Positions 28,172 through 36,237 of a stretch of 64,000 bases of DNA are shown here, piece after piece; the stretch's first letter is position 1; each line of letters starts with the position of its first letter. The stretch comes from Flavobacterium phragmitis (GTDB taxonomy: Bacteria; Bacteroidota; Bacteroidia; Flavobacteriales; Flavobacteriaceae). Below the pieces are notes generated by a model. The model was not told the DNA's origin, searched no databases, and saw only the letters and a list, made by a program, of their open reading frames with translations. Location: contig NZ_FOMH01000004.1 of assembly GCF_900112575.1 (NCBI RefSeq), positions 281,066 to 345,065 of the forward strand, read 5' to 3'. Made by a program: the position numbers and the translations under genes.

Positions 28172-28615
28172 TTAGCAGTCATTATTTTCGAAACTCACTC
28201 TTTCCAGTGTTTGTTCATAGTTTTCAATCTCTTTTTTAGTCATTGAAACTTCTTTTAAATCGATTTTTAACTGCTTTTTAGTATCGGGACTAATCCATAA
28301 ACCAGAGAAAGTATTTCCAGTTTTCTTTAAAATTAAAACACCGCTGAAACCATGTTCAACCATAATAAATTCATTTTCAGCTTTTCTATTCTGTGTAATA
28401 TCCAGATGAAGCCATTTGTTTGATTTATAACGGTATATTGCGACATAACTTAAATCAGCTGTACATTGGTTTTCTGATGCTTTAATATAAAAAGTAACGG
28501 GAGTTTTTCCATCAACCGTTCCTTTATATAAATTGGAAAATGGCGCTTGTGATTGTGCCGCTAATTGATTTATAAATGCAAAACAGATAATAACGAATAA
28601 GATTGCTTTTTTCAT
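28172..28615 (-). CDS. Small secreted protein of unknown function
   Basis: A 147-residue protein with a clear signal peptide (cleavage near QLAAQSQ, residue 20). The mature part is beta-rich (NLYKGTVDGKTPVTFYIKA, GFSGVLILKKTGNTFSGLWIS) and ends with a charged helix. I do not recognise a family. It stands alone between the hydroxylase and the haemoglobin gene, with its own promoter element. Confidence 0.78.
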   Translation of the reverse strand: MKKAILFVIICFAFINQLAAQSQAPFSNLYKGTVDGKTPVTFYIKASENQCTADLSYVAIYRYKSNKWLHLDITQNRKAENEFIMVEHGFSGVLILKKTGNTFSGLWISPDTKKQLKIDLKEVSMTKKEIENYEQTLERVSFENNDC

Positions 28616-28651
28616 AACTAAAAATAGAGATTGGGGGTTAATTCATTTAGC

Positions 28652-28659
28652 CAAATATA
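28652..28659 (-). promoter_or_regulatory. -7 promoter element (TATATTTG) for the 28172-28615 gene
   Basis: Minus-strand TATATTTG matches TAnnTTTG, 37 bases before the start codon. Confidence 0.45.
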
Positions 28660-28689
28660 AAGTTCTACTTGTTATTTGAAAGAAATTTT

Positions 28690-29100
28690 CTAAGATTTTT
28701 TCATGGCATTTCTCATTTCATTTTCAGCGTTTCTAAAATACTCAATTTTATGGCTGAACATAAAAGCCATATTTGTTGCTCTCATTTTGGCTTCTTCTGT
28801 AATTGGCCCTGCAAATTGCGAATCTATTGTCGTATTAAAAATAGCGATCCAACGGTCAAAATGAGTTTTGTCAACAGGTAATTGTTTATGTGGCGGAAAA
28901 GGTGTTCCAGAATAGGCACGAACATCAAAAAGAATAGTCTGCCAGAAATTATACATTTTTTGCAAATGCGGTTCCCAGCGATCTTGTAGCTTATCGTTAA
29001 AAATAGGACCAATCAAATCGTCTTTTCTAACATTAGCATAAAAGCTGTTTACCATTTGCTGAATGTCTTCTATAGTAGAAATATCTTTTAAATCTGCCAT
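28690..29100 (-). CDS. Group III truncated haemoglobin
   Basis: A 136-residue globin starting MADLKDIST; a longer start nine codons upstream overlaps the promoter and is rejected. The proximal haem ligand is H80 in the hallmark THFDRWIAIF. Phe/Tyr at the distal side is seen at FYANV (residues 20-21). Group III truncated globins bind O2 and NO in the cytoplasm; a role in nitrosative or low-oxygen stress is the usual suggestion. It follows ilvA on the same strand but has its own promoter. Confidence 0.9.
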   Translation of the reverse strand: MADLKDISTIEDIQQMVNSFYANVRKDDLIGPIFNDKLQDRWEPHLQKMYNFWQTILFDVRAYSGTPFPPHKQLPVDKTHFDRWIAIFNTTIDSQFAGPITEEAKMRATNMAFMFSHKIEYFRNAENEMRNAMKKS

Positions 29101-29124
29101 TTTATTTATTCTAGAGTTAAGTTG

Positions 29125-29132
29125 CAAAAATA
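29125..29132 (-). promoter_or_regulatory. -7 promoter element (TATTTTTG) for truncated haemoglobin
   Basis: Minus-strand TATTTTTG matches TAnnTTTG and places the transcript start near 29118, which supports the start codon at 29100 over the upstream ATG at 29127. Confidence 0.5.
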
Positions 29133-29180
29133 CGCCATAAGTTCTTTTTTATTTACTGACAATTATCATTTTGAAAATGA

Positions 29181-30425
29181 TTATCCAATCAATTGCGTAA
29201 ATAAATCCTGATTATCATTTAGATACTGAAATTCAAATCCGTTTTGTGTCATTTTAAGTTTAATTGGCATGATGTCTTTTTTGTTTTTCAATTCCAAACC
29301 AACGACTACAGAACCTTTTTCACGGCTGTTTTTCTTGGCAAATTGAAAATAAGTAATGTCATCATCGGGACCTAGAATATTATTTACGAATTCTTTTAAA
29401 GCTCCTGGGCGTTGTGGGAACTGAATCATAAAATAATGCATCAAACCTTCGTACAATAAAGAACGTTCTTTTATTTCGGCCGTTCTTTCGATGTCATTAT
29501 TGCTTCCGCTGACAATGCAGACTACATTTTTACCTTTAATTTTATCCTTATAAAAATCCAAAGCTGCAATGGTTAAAGCTCCTGCAGGTTCTACAACCAT
29601 TGCTTCTTCATTGTATAATCTTAAAATGGTTGTGCAGACTTTTCCTTCTGGAACCAGAATAATATCTTCCAAGTTATAACGGCAGATTTCAAAAGTCTTA
29701 TCGCCAACTTGTTTTACAGCCGCACCGTCTACAAATTTGTCGATTGTTTTTAATGGCGTGTTTTTGTTTTCTTCAATTGAAGTTTTCATCGAAGGAGCTC
29801 CTTTTGGTTCAACACCTATGATTTTAGTGTTTGGACTTAAATGCCTGAAAACTTCAGACAATCCAGAAGCAAGTCCGCCACCACCAATTGGAACAAAAAC
29901 ATAATCGATTGGTTCTTTGCAGTTTTCTAGAATTTCCAATCCAACCGTTCCTTGTCCGGCAATTACTTTTTCATCATCAAACGGATGAATAAAAGTTTTA
30001 TGATTTTTGATGGCATCTGCGGTTGCAGAAGCATAAGCATCATCAAAAGTATCTCCTGTTAAAACAATTTCAACAAACTTTTTTCCAAACAATTGTACTT
30101 GTTTTACTTTTTGTTTTGGAGTGGTTTTCGGCATGTATATTTTACCGTTTATTTTAAGAAGATTACAAGAATAGGCAACTCCTTGCGCATGATTACCTGC
30201 ACTGGCACAGACAATTCCGTTTGCTTTTTCTTTTTCGTTTAACGAAGAAATCTTGTTGTAAGCTCCTCTAATTTTGTACGACCGCACAATTTGTAAATCT
30301 TCTCTTTTTAATAAAATAGTCGATTTGAATTCGTCCGAAAGATTCAAATTTTGGGTTAAAGGAGTAGCAGCAACTACATTTTCAAGCTGCTTTTTGGCAT
30401 TAAGTACTTCATTAAATAAACTCAT
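29181..30425 (-). CDS. ilvA: Threonine ammonia-lyase (threonine deaminase), isoleucine biosynthesis
   Basis: I start at MSLFNEVLNAKKQ, giving 414 residues; a longer in-frame start runs into repeat R4 and is unlikely. The PLP lysine is K51 in SYKIRGAYNKIS, and the phosphate-binding glycine loop is GGGGLASG. The C-terminal about 80 residues form one ACT-like regulatory domain (MHYFMIQFPQRPGALKEFVN). The enzyme makes 2-oxobutyrate from threonine, the committed step to isoleucine. An Ile-rich leader peptide and terminator upstream (30544-30669) indicate control by isoleucine supply, which also argues for the biosynthetic rather than catabolic role. No other ilv genes are adjacent. Confidence 0.95.
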   Translation of the reverse strand: MSLFNEVLNAKKQLENVVAATPLTQNLNLSDEFKSTILLKREDLQIVRSYKIRGAYNKISSLNEKEKANGIVCASAGNHAQGVAYSCNLLKINGKIYMPKTTPKQKVKQVQLFGKKFVEIVLTGDTFDDAYASATADAIKNHKTFIHPFDDEKVIAGQGTVGLEILENCKEPIDYVFVPIGGGGLASGLSEVFRHLSPNTKIIGVEPKGAPSMKTSIEENKNTPLKTIDKFVDGAAVKQVGDKTFEICRYNLEDIILVPEGKVCTTILRLYNEEAMVVEPAGALTIAALDFYKDKIKGKNVVCIVSGSNNDIERTAEIKERSLLYEGLMHYFMIQFPQRPGALKEFVNNILGPDDDITYFQFAKKNSREKGSVVVGLELKNKKDIMPIKLKMTQNGFEFQYLNDNQDLFTQLIG

Positions 30426-30440
30426 AGTATTTTTGTTTTT

Positions 30441-30519
30441 GCCACGAATTACACAAATTGACACTAATTTTAATTATTTAGAAAAAAAATAATTCGCGGA
30501 AATTTGTGTAATTCGTGGC
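30441..30519. repeat. Repeat R4 with perfect 19-bp inverted arms, between attenuator and ilvA
   Basis: Left arm GCCACGAATTACACAAATT (30441-30459) and right arm AATTTGTGTAATTCGTGGC (30501-30519) are perfect complements around a 41-base AT-rich centre. It lies in the ilvA leader transcript, downstream of the attenuator terminator and 15 bases before the ilvA start codon. Related degenerate copies are at 17513 and 25186. Confidence 0.8.
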
Positions 30520-30543
30520 GACTCTTAAAATTGTTTTTAAAAT

Positions 30544-30572
30544 AAAAAACCTCCCGATGTGGGAGGTTTTTA
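30544..30572 (-). terminator. Attenuator terminator of the ilvA leader
   Basis: On the minus strand, stem ACCTCCC / GGGAGGT with loop ACATC and a T6 run: a strong intrinsic terminator. It sits 38 bases after the stop codon of the Ile-rich leader peptide and about 120 bases before ilvA, so it must be read through for ilvA to be expressed. The upstream segment GAGGT (30605-30601) can pair with its 5' arm and form an antiterminator. Confidence 0.8.
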
Positions 30573-30609
30573 TAAATTATATTTTACAAACTTATATAAC
30601 ACCTCGCCA

Positions 30610-30669
30610 TTACTGCTGAATTGCAATAATGCTAATAATAGCGATAATAATGTTGTTAAAGTTTTTCAT
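30610..30669 (-). CDS. ilvA leader peptide (isoleucine attenuator)
   Basis: A 19-codon ORF encoding MKNFNNIIIAIISIIAIQQ, with eight isoleucine codons (seven ATT, one ATC). It is transcribed from a TAnnTTTG promoter 23 bases upstream and precedes the terminator before ilvA. Segment CGCTATTATT (30643-30634), inside the Ile run, can pair over ten bases (two G-T) with AGTAATGGCG (30614-30605) across the stop codon; the overlapping GGCGAGGT can instead pair with the 5' arm of the terminator. That is the 1:2, 2:3, 3:4 logic of classical amino acid attenuators: stalling at Ile codons would free the antiterminator. Not confused with a toxin peptide because of position and codon content. Confidence 0.8.
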   Translation of the reverse strand: MKNFNNIIIAIISIIAIQQ

Positions 30670-30691
30670 TTTTTTTTAGCTGATTGAGTAG

Positions 30692-30699
30692 CAAAAGTA
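30692..30699 (-). promoter_or_regulatory. -7 promoter element (TACTTTTG) for ilvA leader
   Basis: Minus-strand TACTTTTG matches TAnnTTTG. The predicted start near 30685 gives a short 5' end before the leader peptide ATG at 30669. Confidence 0.55.
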
Positions 30700-30772
30700 T
30701 TAATTTTTTTTGGAAAGTTTACAGCTATTTAAATTTTTATAAAAAGCTGCAAACTGAAATTGTGACTGAAAA

Positions 30773-31312
30773 CTATTTTTTAACTGGCGGATATTGAGCC
30801 AAAATTTTGCCTACAAATTCAGCAATTCTTTCATCTTTTTTATCGATGTTTCTTGTCAAAGTACCAACTCCTTCACCTTGCCAGATCATTTCTTTCTTTT
30901 TAGCATCAATTAAATCAATGTATAAAGTTCCTTCAGTAGAAGTAGAAACTGTGGTTTGATTACCACCGTACATCATCCATGGATTCCAACCCCAGCCCCA
31001 GCCGTAACCCCAGCCAGCACTAAATTGGTTTACATCAACTTGTTCTCTTGATTTTGTAAAGATGTTTACCAACAAATCAGGATTGTCGCTTTTAGTAAAA
31101 CCTTTAGCCTGCATTTGATCATCAATAGCGCGAAGAATTCTTCTTTTATCTAAATCTGATATCTCGACCTTGTCAATTCCGGGCTTAAAGTAAGCGTATG
31201 TTTTATAAGGCGCAAAATCGACAGTTTTGTCATAATCAGAATAAACAGTCACAGTGCTGCATGAAGTAAGTATTAATAGCAGCAAAATCGGAATTAACTT
31301 AAGTGTTTTCAT
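30773..31312 (-). CDS. DUF4136 domain-containing lipoprotein
   Basis: A 179-residue lipoprotein (MKTLKLIPILLLLILTSC, Cys18) with a DUF4136 domain: the start VTVYSDYDKTVDFAPYKTYAYF and the end GTLYIDLIDAKKKEMIWQGEG are typical. A Gly/Trp/Tyr-rich stretch (GWGYGWGWGWNPWMMYGG) interrupts the middle. Expected to be attached to a membrane in the periplasm; function unknown. It has no obvious operon partner. Confidence 0.9.
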   Translation of the reverse strand: MKTLKLIPILLLLILTSCSTVTVYSDYDKTVDFAPYKTYAYFKPGIDKVEISDLDKRRILRAIDDQMQAKGFTKSDNPDLLVNIFTKSREQVDVNQFSAGWGYGWGWGWNPWMMYGGNQTTVSTSTEGTLYIDLIDAKKKEMIWQGEGVGTLTRNIDKKDERIAEFVGKILAQYPPVKK

Positions 31313-31346
31313 ATTTTTAGAAATTAAATGTTCTTGTTTTAAAGTT

Positions 31347-31411
31347 TGTCAGGCTGAGCGAAGTCGAAGCCCTTTTGTTGTTGTAAACCTTCGACTCCGC
31401 TCAGGATGACA
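31347..31411. repeat. Inverted repeat R3 between hutU and DUF4136 gene
   Basis: Left arm TGTCAGGCTGAGCGAAGTCG (from 31347) and the reverse complement of the right arm (31389-31411) agree at 20 of 23 positions, around a 19-base centre. It lies in the gap between two genes of the same strand. The sequence type CTGAGCGAAGTCGAAG is familiar from many Bacteroidota intergenic regions. Confidence 0.7.
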
Positions 31412-31421
31412 TTACGTTATT

Positions 31422-33398
31422 TTAAAGTAAATTTTCATCAACTATATTAGGTAAAGTTACTTTTAATAAAGGTTCGACTTCCATTGCTCTTTTTATGGCA
31501 AAAACAGCGCCTTCATTTCGAGCCCAGCTTCGTCTTGAAATTCCGTTGTTAACATCCCAGAAAAGCATTGATGCTAAACGTTTTGAAGCCTCAGTAGAAC
31601 CATCAAGAACCATACCAAATCCGCCGTTTATAACCTCACCCCAGCCAACGCCGCCACCGTTATGGATTGATACCCAGGTTGCTCCTCTAAAACTGTCTCC
31701 AATCACGTTATGAATCGCCATATCGGCTGTAAAACGAGATCCGTCATAGATATTTGAAGTTTCTCTGTAAGGCGAGTCGGTTCCAGAAACATCATGATGA
31801 TCGCGTCCTAAAACCACTGCGCCAATTTCTCCTTTTGCAATGGCTTGATTGAAAGCTTCTGCAATTTTAATTCTTCCTTCAGCATCGGCATAAAGAATTC
31901 GAGCTTGTGAACCTACAACCAGTTTATTTTCCTGTGCGCCCTTGATCCATTTGATGTTATCCTGCATTTGCTGCTGAATTTCATTTGGAGCAGTTTCTGC
32001 CATTTTTTCTAAAACTTCGCAGGCAATGGCATCTGTTTTTAATAAATCTTCCGGTTTTCCAGAAGTACAAACCCAGCGGAAAGGCCCAAATCCGTAGTCA
32101 AAACACATAGGTCCCATAATATCTTGAACGTAGCTTGGATATTTGAAATCGATATTATTTTCTGCCATTACATCGGCTCCGGCACGTGAAGCTTCTAATA
32201 AAAAGGCATTTCCATAATCAAAAAAGTAAGTTCCTTTTGCGGTATGTTTGTTAATGGCAACTGCGTGACGACGTAACGTTTCCTGAACTTTTTCTTTGAA
32301 TAAATCTGGATTTTCGGCCATCATTTTATTGGCATCTTCAAACGAGATTCCAACCGGATAATAACCTCCAGCCCACGGATTATGGAGTGAAGTCTGATCT
32401 GAACCTAAATCAATTTTAATGTTTTCTTTGTCAAAACGTTCCCAAACATCCACAACGTTTCCTAAATAAGCAATCGAAACCGTTTCTTTATTGGCTTTTG
32501 CCAAAGTTACTCTGGCGACTAGTTCATCTGTAGAAGTTACGACTTCGTTAATCCATCCCTGATCGTGACGAATTTTAGTGATTTTCGGATTTACTTCGGC
32601 GCAGACCGTAATACAACCTGCAATATTTCCAGCTTTTGGCTGAGCGCCTGACATTCCGCCGAGACCAGAAGTAACAAACAAACTTCCTTCAGGATTTTGC
32701 TTGATTTTTCTAAAACCGTTTAAAACCGTGATCGTAGTTCCGTGTACAATTCCCTGCGGGCCAATATACATATAACTTCCCGCTGTCATTTGTCCGTATT
32801 GTGAAACTCCAAGTGCGTTCATTTTTTCCCAATCATCCGGTTTTGAATAATTCGGGATTACCATTCCGTTTGTTACCACGACTCTTGGTGCTTCTTTATG
32901 GGAAGGAAATAATCCCATTGGATGACCTGAATACATCGTTAATGTCTGCTCATCTGTCATTTCAGACAAATATTGCATTGTCAATAAATATTGTGCCCAG
33001 TTTTGAAAAACAGCACCATTTCCACCATAGGTAATCAATTCATGTGGATGTTGTGCCACAGCATAATCCAGATTATTCTGAATCATGTGCATAATCGCTT
33101 TTGCCTGCAATGATTTTCCTGGATATTCGTCAATCGGGCGAGCATACATTTTATAATCCGGACGAAGACGATACATGTAAATACGTCCGTATTTCTCTAA
33201 TTCTTCTGAAAACTCAGGAATTAATTCAGCGTGATGTTTTGGTTCAAAATAACGTAGGGCATTTTTTAGCGCCAGCTTTTTCTCTTCTGCCGAAAGAATC
33301 TCTTTTCGTTTCGGAGCATGGTTAATCGCTGGATCGTATTCCTTTTTTGGTGGTAATATATTTGGTATTCCTTGTTGTATTTGTTCTTTGAAAGTCAT
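31422..33398 (-). CDS. hutU: Urocanate hydratase
   Basis: A 658-residue urocanase, about 100 residues longer than the proteobacterial form, as usual for Bacteroidota. Conserved parts include YGGNGAVFQNWAQY, YSGHPMGLFPS, the NAD+ site GGLGGMSGAQPKA and FGPFRWVCTSG with the active-site-region cysteine. It converts urocanate to imidazolonepropionate in histidine degradation. No hutH, hutI or hutG lies nearby, so the pathway genes must be elsewhere if the pathway is complete. Confidence 0.96.
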   Translation of the reverse strand: MTFKEQIQQGIPNILPPKKEYDPAINHAPKRKEILSAEEKKLALKNALRYFEPKHHAELIPEFSEELEKYGRIYMYRLRPDYKMYARPIDEYPGKSLQAKAIMHMIQNNLDYAVAQHPHELITYGGNGAVFQNWAQYLLTMQYLSEMTDEQTLTMYSGHPMGLFPSHKEAPRVVVTNGMVIPNYSKPDDWEKMNALGVSQYGQMTAGSYMYIGPQGIVHGTTITVLNGFRKIKQNPEGSLFVTSGLGGMSGAQPKAGNIAGCITVCAEVNPKITKIRHDQGWINEVVTSTDELVARVTLAKANKETVSIAYLGNVVDVWERFDKENIKIDLGSDQTSLHNPWAGGYYPVGISFEDANKMMAENPDLFKEKVQETLRRHAVAINKHTAKGTYFFDYGNAFLLEASRAGADVMAENNIDFKYPSYVQDIMGPMCFDYGFGPFRWVCTSGKPEDLLKTDAIACEVLEKMAETAPNEIQQQMQDNIKWIKGAQENKLVVGSQARILYADAEGRIKIAEAFNQAIAKGEIGAVVLGRDHHDVSGTDSPYRETSNIYDGSRFTADMAIHNVIGDSFRGATWVSIHNGGGVGWGEVINGGFGMVLDGSTEASKRLASMLFWDVNNGISRRSWARNEGAVFAIKRAMEVEPLLKVTLPNIVDENLL

Positions 33399-33708
33399 TT
33401 TTTTAGAGATGCTAAGGTGCTGAGGATCTAAGATGCTAAGATATTGTGCTTAGATTAACAGCAGATTAATTTTTTGTTTTTTTGATTATGTAGTCCTAAC
33501 TGAGCTTAAATGCCACGATTGGGAATTTATTCAAATTATCTAATTCTCAAATTGTCACATTTTCTCATTGAAAAAAACTAAGGATAACGGATATCCGACC
33601 TGTGATACGATTTAAAAATCGTTATCTTAAACTTTCTTGAACGAATATCCATCTTTAATTTTTAGATTTTTGATTTCAGATTGGAATTTGGAATTTTAAA
33701 ATTGGAAT
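33399..33708. other. Intergenic region made of degenerate repeats
   Basis: A 310-base gap without a convincing gene. From left to right it holds a CTAAG-type repeat (33408-33450), a TTATCTAATTCTCAAATTG repeat (about 33535-33565) resembling one at 6613-6645, a small hairpin GATACGATTT / AATCGTTATC (33605-33627), and a TTGGAATTTGGAATTT repeat (33680-33712) like one at 43612-43640. The hutU promoter should lie at its left end, but no exact consensus is visible. Confidence 0.6.
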
Positions 33709-34683
33709 TTAAAAATACACTTCCTCATTAACACAATACGGCATTTTTTTATTCTCAAAAACAGCAATTATGTTTTGCGCTGCGCAAACCGCCATTCCGT
33801 TTCTCGCTTCATAAGTTGCTGAGCCAATGTGTGGTAAAATACAGCAATTTGGCAGAGACAATAACGGATTATCAGACTTCATCGGTTCAGGATTTGTAAC
33901 GTCAAGTCCGGCTCCCCAGATTATATTATTTGTTAAAGCTTCAAATAAGTGATTTTCATTATGAAATTTTCCTCTTGCAGTGTTGATGAAAATCGAATTC
34001 GATTTCATTTTAGCAAAAGTATTTTTATTGAAGAGTTCGTTGTTTTCTGCTGTGTAATTAGCATGAATACTTAAAACATCACTTTCAGCAAGTAAGGTTT
34101 CAAAATCTACGAATTTAGCATCCAATTCTTTTTCGGCATCTTCTTTACGGGAGCGATTGTGGTAAATAATGTTCATTCCAAAAGCAGCTTTGCATTTTTG
34201 AGCCATTTCGAAACCAATTCGTCCCAAACCAAATATCCCTAAAGTTTTACCATACAATTCCTGTCCTAAATTAGCTAACGGATTAAAACTTCCCCAATCG
34301 TCATTTAAAATTCTTTTATGATTGAAAAATGATTTTCTGGCAACACTCTGCATCAATAAAAAAGCAACATCAGAAGTAGCTCTGCTTAAAACGTCAGGTG
34401 TATTTCCAACCGGGATTTTTCTGCTGTTTGCTGACGGAATATTGACAGAATCAAATCCTACAGAAAATAAAGCGATACCTTTTAAATTAGGACATTGCTG
34501 AAAAAAATCTTCATCTAAATTATTGGTTCCAACATTCAAAAGAGCATCATTTTCCTGACAGATTTTGATGAACTCTTCTCTGGATAATACATTCTCCGTT
34601 GGATTTATAGTTGGATTAATGCCTTTTTCTTGGAGCAGTTTAATGCCCGCTTCCGGTATATTTTTATTGATAAAAACGTTCAT
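33709..34683 (-). CDS. D-isomer specific 2-hydroxyacid dehydrogenase
   Basis: A 324-residue NAD(P)-dependent dehydrogenase. The nucleotide fold has GLGRIGFEMA near residue 150; the catalytic triad is visible as R in NTARGK, E in NPEPMKSD and H in PHIGSATYEARN. The family includes glyoxylate/hydroxypyruvate and 2-ketogluconate reductases, and the GSAT after His fits that subgroup, but the exact substrate is not readable. It is 17 bases from the start of the DUF5522 gene end and may form an operon with it. Confidence 0.9.
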   Translation of the reverse strand: MNVFINKNIPEAGIKLLQEKGINPTINPTENVLSREEFIKICQENDALLNVGTNNLDEDFFQQCPNLKGIALFSVGFDSVNIPSANSRKIPVGNTPDVLSRATSDVAFLLMQSVARKSFFNHKRILNDDWGSFNPLANLGQELYGKTLGIFGLGRIGFEMAQKCKAAFGMNIIYHNRSRKEDAEKELDAKFVDFETLLAESDVLSIHANYTAENNELFNKNTFAKMKSNSIFINTARGKFHNENHLFEALTNNIIWGAGLDVTNPEPMKSDNPLLSLPNCCILPHIGSATYEARNGMAVCAAQNIIAVFENKKMPYCVNEEVYF

Positions 34684-34699
34684 GTATATTGATGTAATT

Positions 34700-34882
34700 T
34701 TATGAAGGTTTGTTTATTCTTCCTGTTTTTTTATCAAATCCGTACGGACAATGACGACAGCCACTTTTACAGCAGTAACCGCGTTTTAAATGATGTTTTT
34801 CAGTAAAACATTTATAACCTTCGGGCGTATAGTAAAAATCTTCTCCTTCGATTAATTTATTTTCATTACTTTGCTCTTTCAT
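34700..34882 (-). CDS. DUF5522 domain-containing small cysteine-rich protein
   Basis: A 60-residue protein (start MKEQSNENKL; a longer start adds a poor basic stretch). It has the pattern YTPEGYKCFTEKHHLKRGYC followed by CKSGCRHCPYGF, five cysteines in the second half, typical of DUF5522 and suggestive of metal binding. It lies 16 bases upstream of the 2-hydroxyacid dehydrogenase. Function unknown. Confidence 0.85.
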   Translation of the reverse strand: MKEQSNENKLIEGEDFYYTPEGYKCFTEKHHLKRGYCCKSGCRHCPYGFDKKTGRINKPS

Positions 34883-34996
34883 AAATCTGCTTCGCGTTCT
34901 TTTTCGAATAATTAAAATCAAAAATAAAAATATTTGATTGTGATTTTATCGAAATCGAACAATTCTATAGCTACAAATTTATAAATTTTACAGCCA

Positions 34997-35332
34997 ATGT
35001 TTCTGATTGTTGCCAAATATTTAATTCCGAAAGGATATCGTGGAATGGCTGTATTTCCGTTTGTAATTGTAAAATATGATTTTGATAAGACGAATGAAGT
35101 TTTCGTTAATCATGAAAAAATTCATTTAAGACAGCAATTAGAACTTTTAGTAATTCCGTTTTACATATGGTACTTTTTAGAATATTTAATTCGTTTAATT
35201 CAATATAAAAAAGGCGTTTTGGCGTATCGAAATATTAGTTTTGAAAGAGAAGCTTACGCTAAAGAAAGAGACTTAAATTATCTGAAAAACCGATCATTTT
35301 TTCAGTTTTTACATTACATCAAATCAAAATGA
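34997..35332 (+). CDS. Small membrane protein with HEKIH motif
   Basis: A 111-residue protein with an N-terminal hydrophobic stretch, the zinc-protease-like motif HEKIHLRQQLEL (His at residues 39 and 43) and a central hydrophobic segment (LLVIPFYIWYFLEYLI). The motif plus adjacent membrane segment recalls M48/M56-type membrane peptidases, but the protein is far shorter and a third ligand (possibly E85 in FEREAYAKE) is only a guess. Its stop overlaps the next gene's start in ATGA, so it is coupled to the ACC-deaminase-like enzyme. No family name recognised. Confidence 0.75.
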   Translation: MFLIVAKYLIPKGYRGMAVFPFVIVKYDFDKTNEVFVNHEKIHLRQQLELLVIPFYIWYFLEYLIRLIQYKKGVLAYRNISFEREAYAKERDLNYLKNRSFFQFLHYIKSK

Positions 35333-36237
35333 ATCCAGTTTTCAATCAATCTATAAATATTCAATTTCCAAATGATATTTCTTTGACTATAAAGCGTGAA
35401 GATTTGATTCATCCTTTTGTTTCAGGAAATAAATTCAGAAAATTAAAATACAATTTATTTCAGGCGAAAGCCGAAAACAAAGACATCTTACTGACTTTTG
35501 GCGGTGCTTTTTCCAATCATATTGCTGCAGTAGCTTATGCTGGAAAAGAGCAGGGATTTCAAACAATTGGAATCATTCGCGGAGACGAACTTTTGCATAA
35601 AATTGAAGAAAACCCAACTTTGAAATTTGCGCAGGAAAACGGAATGCAGTTTGAATTTGTTTCGAGAGAAGAGTATCGATTAAAAAGCGAAGAATCTTTT
35701 ATTGAAAAGCTGAAAGACAAGTTTGGCGATTTTTATTTGGTGCCTGAAGGCGGTACAAACGAACTCGCAGTAAAAGGTTGTGAAGAGATTTTAAAGGAAG
35801 AAGATTCGGTTTTTAATTACGTTTGCTGTGCGGTTGGAACTGGCGGTACGATTTCGGGATTAATCAATTGTGCATTGCCAAATCAGAAGATTTTGGGCTT
35901 TCCGGCGTTAAAAGGTGACTTTTTAAACGATGAAATTCGTATTTTTGCAAAAAAAGATAACTGGAATTTAATTTCTGACTATCATTTTGGAGGTTATGGC
36001 AAGATAAATTTAGAATTAATTGAATTTATTAATGCTTTTTTTGAAAAAACAAAAGTGCCCTTAGATCCAATTTATACAGGAAAGATGGTTTTTGGCGTTA
36101 TAGATTTAATCGGCAAAAATTATTTTCCTGCGCATTCAAAAATTTTACTCATTCATACTGGTGGATTACAGGGAATTGAAGGAATGAATATAAAGTTGAA
36201 GCAGAAGAAATTACCAATACTCAAAACCAATGATTAA
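35329..36237 (+). CDS. 1-aminocyclopropane-1-carboxylate deaminase / D-cysteine desulfhydrase family
   Basis: A 302-residue PLP enzyme of fold type II. The PLP lysine is in SGNKFRKLKYN near residue 34, the substrate-side loop in TFGGAFSNHIAA, and the glycine-rich phosphate loop in VGTGGTISG. Family members deaminate ACC or release H2S from D-cysteine; for Bacteroidota homologues D-cysteine desulfhydrase activity is the commoner suggestion. It is coupled to the gene before it (4-base overlap) and the one after it (8-base overlap). Confidence 0.9.
   Translation: MNPVFNQSINIQFPNDISLTIKREDLIHPFVSGNKFRKLKYNLFQAKAENKDILLTFGGAFSNHIAAVAYAGKEQGFQTIGIIRGDELLHKIEENPTLKFAQENGMQFEFVSREEYRLKSEESFIEKLKDKFGDFYLVPEGGTNELAVKGCEEILKEEDSVFNYVCCAVGTGGTISGLINCALPNQKILGFPALKGDFLNDEIRIFAKKDNWNLISDYHFGGYGKINLELIEFINAFFEKTKVPLDPIYTGKMVFGVIDLIGKNYFPAHSKILLIHTGGLQGIEGMNIKLKQKKLPILKTND

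Noticed and set aside
30425..30464. Longer N-terminus for IlvA
   Set aside because: It would be encoded inside repeat R4 and does not resemble IlvA N-termini.
30610..30669. Ile-rich 19-residue peptide as a type I toxin
   Set aside because: Position before a terminator and ilvA, Ile codon content and alternative stems fit an attenuator leader; no antisense RNA promoter evident.
33399..33708. Repeated short words considered as a CRISPR array
   Set aside because: Units are irregular in length and spacing, differ in sequence and no cas genes are present.
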